From assembly GCA_001799255.1 (NCBI GenBank), contig MGTC01000042.1, forward strand, positions 1-45,401: DNA of 45,401 bases, read 5' to 3'. This document shows, in pieces, positions 41,660 through 45,401 of the stretch (position 1 is its first letter; each line of letters starts with the position of its first letter). The translations under genes and the position numbers were made by a program. This DNA is from Deltaproteobacteria bacterium RIFOXYD12_FULL_55_16. Its GTDB lineage: Bacteria > Desulfobacterota > Desulfobulbia > Desulfobulbales > Desulfurivibrionaceae. The notes under the pieces were generated by a model. The model was not told the origin of the DNA. It saw nothing but the letters and a program-made list of their open reading frames with translations, and did not search any database.

Positions 41660-42354
41660 GAATCGCCATTCATCAGCCCCAGTTTATGCCCTGGCTTGGC
41701 TATTTTGACAAGCTGGACAAGGTCGATCTCTTTGTGTTGCTGGATAATGTCCAGTTCAAGAAAAACGAGTACCAGAACCGTAACCGGATCAAAACCCATG
41801 ATCACTGGATCTGGCTGACCGTGCCGGTCAGCTTCAGCTTTGGTGATCTGGTGTCCGGGGTGCAGATCAACAACCAGCAGGACTGGCGTCGTAAGCATCT
41901 TCAGACCCTGCTGACCTACTATGGCAAGGCGCCCTGTTACCGTGAGTATCAGCCCGCCTTTGCGGAGCTTTATGGCGGTGTCGGCGGCTCCCTGGCCGAT
42001 CTGAATATGGCGACTATTGAGTTGATCAGGAAAATTTTTACCATTGATACCGAGATTGTCCGGGCCAGTGATATTCCCGGGCTTAGCGAGGAGCCAACCG
42101 CCCGTCTCCTTGACATCTGTCGTCATTTTAAGGCTGATACTTATCTGGCCGGGGCCGGAGGCAAGGATTACATGGAATGCGAAAAGTTCAAGGCTGCGGG
42201 GCTTAAGCTGCTTTTTCAGAATTTCGTGCATCCAGAGTATGTCCAGATTAACGGCCCCTTTATTCCCTGTCTGTCGGCGCTGGATTACATCTTCAATGCC
42301 GGTGGCGATTTCTCGGCTATTCAACGCTTGAACCGGGAACTTGAAGTCTATTGA
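41656..42354 (+). CDS. WbqC-family protein
   Basis: This 232-residue protein begins MRIAIHQPQFMPWLGYFDKL, the characteristic WbqC-family start. LDNVQFKKNEYQNRNRI and TYLAGAGGKDYM follow. A longer frame from 41431 lies inside the previous gene and is rejected. AAGGAG precedes ATG 41656. The family recurs in polysaccharide loci and its exact reaction is not established to my knowledge. It is the last gene of this operon before the insertion element. Confidence 0.9.
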   Translation: MRIAIHQPQFMPWLGYFDKLDKVDLFVLLDNVQFKKNEYQNRNRIKTHDHWIWLTVPVSFSFGDLVSGVQINNQQDWRRKHLQTLLTYYGKAPCYREYQPAFAELYGGVGGSLADLNMATIELIRKIFTIDTEIVRASDIPGLSEEPTARLLDICRHFKADTYLAGAGGKDYMECEKFKAAGLKLLFQNFVHPEYVQINGPFIPCLSALDYIFNAGGDFSAIQRLNRELEVY

Positions 42355-42642
42355 TTCTCGCGAAAAGTATTCCTCCCTTCCTGTTATGATTCCCGCTGTT
42401 CCAGTTTCACACTAATATAGTGATTTTCCATGGATTTTTATATTTTGTAGTTGCATGCCTTGGTATGGATGTTATTATATTATTGGATAATTGTTTTTGT
42501 GAAGACTGGCGTTAAAAATCTTCAGCCGTTGGCCTGGTTACCTGTCGTTAATATTTCGTAAGCACGCACAGGGCACGACATTTGCCCTCTGTGAGGAGTT
42601 ATTTTCGTTAAAGTTTTCTCTGGGGGACGTCGATAAGAAATC
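42355..42642. other. A+T-rich gene-free stretch left of the insertion element
   Basis: I see no gene in these bases. The only structure is an imperfect hairpin with CACAGGGCA (42567-42575) and TGCCCTCTGTG (42583-42593). It may be a weak terminator for the WbqC-like gene, but no T-run follows directly. Confidence 0.4.
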
Positions 42643-42651
42643 ATAAAGTAA

Positions 42652-43048
42652 CATTAGTGTCCCAACGTTTAACTGAACAATAACAGCTGGTTACAGTTTT
42701 TATCGACACTGGTTGTGTATTCTTCTTTTGCAAGTACTTGTAATAGTAGCATTCTTTCAAAAATGGTCACGCTCAAGACCTGTAAAATTGTGTAGAGGCT
42801 GGCCTCAATGTTGAGCCGCTTTTTCATGATCGCAATGAGCAGATAGACTGAAACGGCAATCCAGATTTGGGCCTTGACCGCATTCTCTGAGGTGCCATAA
42901 AAAGTCTTGATCCGCAAATTTTGCTTATCGCGTAAAGCTGACTGATTTTCGGAAAAAGTTTCAAGTCGTTAAATGGCATTTTGTCGTATTTTATCCAAAT
43001 TTTCAGCATGTTATATGATGATTAACATGCAACGTTGGGACACTAGTG
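42652..43048 (-). mobile_element. Internally deleted IS4-family element with intact ends and 9-bp target duplication
   Basis: The element has 18-bp terminal inverted repeats, CATTAGTGTCCCAACGTT on the left and the complement of CACTAGTGTCCCAACGTT on the right (17 of 18 match). It is flanked on both sides by the direct repeat ATAAAGTAA (42643-42651 and 43049-43057), a 9-bp target duplication of the size seen for IS4-family elements. At 397 bp it retains only the C-terminal end of a transposase read on the minus strand. Both ends could still be moved by a full-length relative elsewhere in the genome. Confidence 0.88.
42669..42917 (-). pseudogene. C-terminal fragment of an IS4-family transposase
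   Basis: About 82 residues survive, beginning RIKTFYGTSENAV and continuing KAQIWIAVSVYLLIAIMKKR, the well-known C-terminal end of IS4-type DDE transposases. The same frame extends upstream for about 25 more residues to a stop. The N-terminal region with the first catalytic residues is absent, so the protein cannot be active. The rest of the element up to the right inverted repeat is the other IS end. Confidence 0.85.
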
Positions 43049-43277
43049 ATAAAGTAATACTTTCCCCTTGTCCTGCTTTTCTCCAGGTAGATGGACAATA
43101 GATGCCAGAAGGCTTGTTTGTGGCTTGGCCGGTTCGTCATGAACAGAAAAACTGTGATTTCTCGATTATGTATTGTCCGTCCTGATCGTGTCGAAGGGCA
43201 GGCAATAGTCCTCTTGATGGCAATTGGTGTAAGGCCTGTCTGGGCAAGCGATGCAACGCCAGAAAGAGGGAAGGACA

Positions 43278-44354
43278 ATGGTTGCCATGATCCCACATTC
43301 ACGGCCTACCCTGGGTGTTGAGGAGGCCGCAGCCGCAGCCGAGACTATAATGTCCGGCCAGATATCTCAAGGGGCGAAGGTGGCGGAGCTGGAAGCGAGC
43401 TTCGCCGCCTTTCTTGGTTTAAAACGGGCCGTGGCGGTCAATTCAGGCACCTCGGCCTTGCATTTGGCCTTGCTGGCTCTGGGGACGAGGCCAGGCGACG
43501 AGGTCATCATCCCGGATTATGTCTGTACGGCCTTGCTCAATGCGGTTTATTATACCGGCGCTACCCCGGTTATTGCCGATGTTGGTGAGGCCGACGGCAA
43601 TCTTGACTGCCGGGCCGCTCTGCGGCTGATTACGTCGAAGACCCGCGCCGTCATCGTTCCCCACATGTTCGGCAACCCCTGCGCCGGGATCATGCGGTTC
43701 AGGGAGCGGGGAATCCCGGTTATCGAGGATTGTGCCCAGTCAGTCGGGGCGGAACTTGCTGGTTGTAAGGTCGGCACGTTGGGGGATTTGAGCATTTTCT
43801 CCTTTTACGCCACCAAGGTGATGACCTGCGGCGAAGGGGGAATGGTGGCGAGCAATTTTCCGGAACTTACGGCCATAGTTGCTGACCTTTGCGATTATGA
43901 TAACCGGAATGATTATCGTCCGCGCTACAATTATAAAATGACAGATCTTCAGGCCGCTATGGGTCTGGTTCAACTTGCCCGGCTACCGGATTTCATTCAT
44001 CGGCGTCGGGAGATCGCCCAGCGCTATAACGCCGGTCTGCGGGGGTTGCCTCTGCGGTTGCCGACAGCGCTTCCTGGTCATGATTCTATTTATTTCCGTT
44101 ATGTGGTGCGAGTTGCAGACGCAGAATCCCTGTTGACCCATCTGCGAAGCAGCGGAGTGGTTGCCGCCAGGCCGGTTTTTAAGCCTTGCCACCTTCTGCT
44201 TGGCGGGGCTGATGATTGTCTCGTCTCTCTGCGGCTGTGGCTGGAGAGCGTCTCTTTGCCGATTTATCCTCTGTTGCAGAATGCGGAGGTGGACAGGATT
44301 ATAACAACAATATGGAATTATTATCAGAAAGATAGTAAGTTAGACTTGGAGTAA
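43278..44354 (+). CDS. DegT/DnrJ/EryC1/StrS-family PLP aminotransferase
   Basis: This 358-residue sugar aminotransferase has all the family landmarks: the GQISQGAKVAELEASFAAFL start, AVAVNSGTSALHLALLAL, DEVIIPDYVCTALLNAV, PVIEDCAQSVGAEL, and FSFYATKVMTCGEGGMVAS, whose Lys should bind PLP. Unlike the copy at 21582, it keeps the GEGG sequence. ATG 43278 follows GGGAAGG; an upstream ATG at 43251 is possible. It lies right of the IS4-type remnant, so it may have been separated from the rest of the glycan locus. It would transaminate a nucleotide-linked 3- or 4-keto sugar; position and sugar cannot be told. The 220 bases upstream contain no credible gene. Confidence 0.9.
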   Translation: MVAMIPHSRPTLGVEEAAAAAETIMSGQISQGAKVAELEASFAAFLGLKRAVAVNSGTSALHLALLALGTRPGDEVIIPDYVCTALLNAVYYTGATPVIADVGEADGNLDCRAALRLITSKTRAVIVPHMFGNPCAGIMRFRERGIPVIEDCAQSVGAELAGCKVGTLGDLSIFSFYATKVMTCGEGGMVASNFPELTAIVADLCDYDNRNDYRPRYNYKMTDLQAAMGLVQLARLPDFIHRRREIAQRYNAGLRGLPLRLPTALPGHDSIYFRYVVRVADAESLLTHLRSSGVVAARPVFKPCHLLLGGADDCLVSLRLWLESVSLPIYPLLQNAEVDRIITTIWNYYQKDSKLDLE

Positions 44355-44365
44355 GGTATTATTAG

Positions 44366-44387
44366 ATAAACGCTTATTAGCGGTTAT
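44366..44387. promoter_or_regulatory. Short inverted repeat upstream of the ParA-like gene
   Basis: ATAAACGC and GCGGTTAT form 8-base arms with one mismatch around a TTATTA loop. It lies 38 bases before the ParA-like start. It may be an operator or a weak hairpin; there is no T-run for termination. Confidence 0.3.
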
Positions 44388-44424
44388 CAGGAAAAAGAAT
44401 GTTTCTTGCAACAGGAACAGCGGA

Positions 44425-45204
44425 ATGATGATGGCTACGGAAAAAAAGAATTGTCGGACGATCATGGTGGCAAACGCCAGGGGTGGTGTCGGCAAGACCT
44501 TTTTAAGCATTCATCTAGCGTATATGCTTTCTGAACTGGGAAAACGTGTGCTGCTGGTGGATACCGATCCGCAGGGCACCGTGGGGCTCTGGTTGAATCA
44601 GAATTCACCGGTAACCTTGTATCATCTGGTGATGGGGGAATGTTCGCTTTCTCAATGTCTGGTGCGCTACCGGGACAAGTTTGATCTTATTCTGGCCAAG
44701 GACTATATTAAGGAGGCCGAACTTCGCATGGTCGGCATGGTGGGCCGGGAGGTCGTAGTCCGCAATAAATTCGAAGAGTTTGAGGTTCATGATCAATATG
44801 ATTTTGTTATTTTTGATACCTCGCCTTCGCTTTCTCTGCTTAATCAGAACGTCTATATGGCCAGTGAAGAGGTGATAATCCCTGTGAATATGGAACCGCT
44901 CGCCATTGTCGGCGCCTCATCGATTATTGAATCCATGCTGATGGTTCGGAAACATTTGCGTCATCATATATCCCTGCTTGGTATCGCCCCTACTTTTGTA
45001 AACAGTCAGACCAATGTTGCCCGACAGGTGCTGCAGTTACTGACTTCTTCCTATGACCGGGTGCTGCCGCCGCTGCGGGCCTCGGTGAAAGTCAAGGAGG
45101 CCAGCGGCTCGCTCATGACCATCAATGAGTATGATTCCCGGAATAAGATAATTGATGATCTGAAGACGCTGGTGGGTAAGGTGATTGCTGGGGGGGGGGT
45201 GTGA
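44425..45204 (+). CDS. ParA/MinD-family ATPase
   Basis: This 259-residue ATPase has a deviant Walker A (NARGGVGKTFLSIHLA), in which Arg stands in place of the first lysine of KGGxGK. VLLVDTDPQGTVGLWL is the Walker A' strand, FVIFDTSPSLSLLN is Walker B, and a C-terminal domain follows. It matches the ParA/Soj group rather than tyrosine kinases, because no Tyr cluster is present. No parB or parS-like site is seen. Three in-frame ATG codons begin the gene; AGGA before the first supports 44425. A G10 tract directly before the stop could alter the C-terminus. It may help place the polysaccharide machinery, but this is inference. Confidence 0.87.
   Translation: MMMATEKKNCRTIMVANARGGVGKTFLSIHLAYMLSELGKRVLLVDTDPQGTVGLWLNQNSPVTLYHLVMGECSLSQCLVRYRDKFDLILAKDYIKEAELRMVGMVGREVVVRNKFEEFEVHDQYDFVIFDTSPSLSLLNQNVYMASEEVIIPVNMEPLAIVGASSIIESMLMVRKHLRHHISLLGIAPTFVNSQTNVARQVLQLLTSSYDRVLPPLRASVKVKEASGSLMTINEYDSRNKIIDDLKTLVGKVIAGGGV
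45190..45199 (+). repeat. G10 homopolymer at the end of the ParA-like gene
   Basis: Ten G residues encode Gly-Gly-Gly two codons before the ParA-like stop (GGGV, stop). A gain or loss of one base would extend the protein by a few residues and could bring its end into or past the next start. The tract also may serve as part of the next gene's ribosome binding site. Confidence 0.6.
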
Positions 45205-45210
45205 TTGCTG

Positions 45211-45401
45211 ATGGAGCAAGAATTTAATCTGGAGGGAATAAAGGGGCTTATAACCTCGGATAAAGTTCTTACTCTGGAGGAAGAAGCGAGGGAAAGATTC
45301 TGGCGTCCGACGATCGCCCCGCGAGGCTTGCCGACAGCCCCGCAGGTAACAGCCCCGCAGGTAACAGCCCCGCAGGTAACAGCCCCGCGGGGCGATCGTC
45401 G
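45211..45401 (+). CDS. Partial ORF of unknown function with PQVTA repeats (runs off the window)
   Basis: This ATG begins seven bases after the ParA-like stop, in the same frame. The visible start is MEQEFNLEGIKGLI, then an acidic helical segment and a proline-rich stretch of PQVTA repeats. The repeat units are 15 bases long. I do not recognise the family. It is cut by the window end, so its length and function cannot be judged. Being directly behind a ParA-like ATPase, it could be a partner protein. Confidence 0.5.
   Translation, partial: MEQEFNLEGIKGLITSDKVLTLEEEARERFWRPTIAPRGLPTAPQVTAPQVTAPQVTAPRGDR
45308..45401. repeat. Perfect 16-bp inverted repeat enclosing a 15-bp tandem repeat, at the window end
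   Basis: CGACGATCGCCCCGCG (45308-45323) is repeated in inverted form as the final 16 bases (45386-45401). Between the arms lie three identical 15-base units, ACAGCCCCGCAGGTA (45334-45378), and part of a fourth. The window stops exactly at the outer end of the right arm, which is what a contig broken at a repeat or fold-back would look like. Confidence 0.85.

Noticed and set aside
42824-43009. Minus-strand ORF of 61 residues in the IS remnant
   Set aside because: It crosses from the right end of the element into a frame different from the transposase fragment and is an accidental open frame.
43091-43321. Plus-strand ORF of 76 residues before the second aminotransferase
   Set aside because: There is no ribosome binding site or recognisable domain, and its 3' part overlaps the aminotransferase out of frame.
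44425-45204. Plasmid or chromosome partition locus
   Set aside because: No ParB gene, centromere-like iterons or replication gene was seen next to the ParA-like ATPase, so a partition role is not supported by context.

Overview
The window is a 45.4 kb bacterial segment in which every convincing gene reads on the + strand; the only minus-strand coding trace is a dead transposase fragment. The gene content is a 2-oxoacid:ferredoxin oxidoreductase, a type II NADH:quinone oxidoreductase, futalosine-type menaquinone genes, and an exopolysaccharide locus carrying an ExeA-like ATPase, PilZ and HD-GYP. This suggests an anaerobic or microaerophilic Gram-negative bacterium of the Desulfobacterota type, perhaps Desulfobulbales. 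The taxonomy is inference from gene content and composition; no marker gene is present.

Region 1 (1-8.7 kb) is G+C-rich core metabolism: a ferritin-like/rubrerythrin-family protein, NDH-2, a small helical protein, korA (gamma-alpha fusion) and korB, RecQ, and ManC (GDP-mannose supply). Region 2 (8.7-16.2 kb) is a compact menaquinone operon: mqnE, mqnC, a cog0402-type aminofutalosine deaminase, mqnA, menG, a UbiX-like flavin prenyltransferase and a UbiA-type prenyltransferase. A secreted PpiC-type prolyl isomerase and a rho-independent terminator follow. No mqnB, mqnD or ubiD-like gene is present here. A 57-bp hairpin repeat fills the mqnF-mqnA junction, and a second copy lies upstream of manC.

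Region 3 (16.4-30.5 kb) makes a surface glycan: a PglK-like ABC flippase, then an AT-rich block of glycosyltransferases (GT2, GT9, CgeB-like), three methyltransferases, a DegT-type aminotransferase, an O-acyltransferase of the AT3-SGNH type, a GT2-radical SAM fusion and a hexapeptide acyltransferase. The AT-rich block (about 18.3-29.4 kb) differs clearly from its flanks and looks like an exchanged serotype-like cassette.

Region 4 (29.4-45.4 kb) looks like the export and control machinery: a second CgeB-like enzyme, a membrane protein with a degenerate PHP-like fold, a PilZ protein, an ExeA/XrtA-type AAA ATPase, an HD-GYP protein with an 11-unit pentapeptide repeat, an outer-membrane lipoprotein fusing a seven-repeat FG-GAP propeller, an OmpA domain and a Wza-type export domain, a Wzz/BY-kinase-like protein lacking the P-loop lysine, an O-antigen ligase/polymerase-like protein and a WbqC-like protein. 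Next come an internally deleted IS4-type element with intact ends and a 9-bp target duplication, a second DegT aminotransferase, a ParA-like ATPase and a truncated repeat-rich ORF ending exactly at a perfect inverted repeat. Together, regions 3 and 4 suggest c-di-GMP-responsive exopolysaccharide synthesis and secretion.
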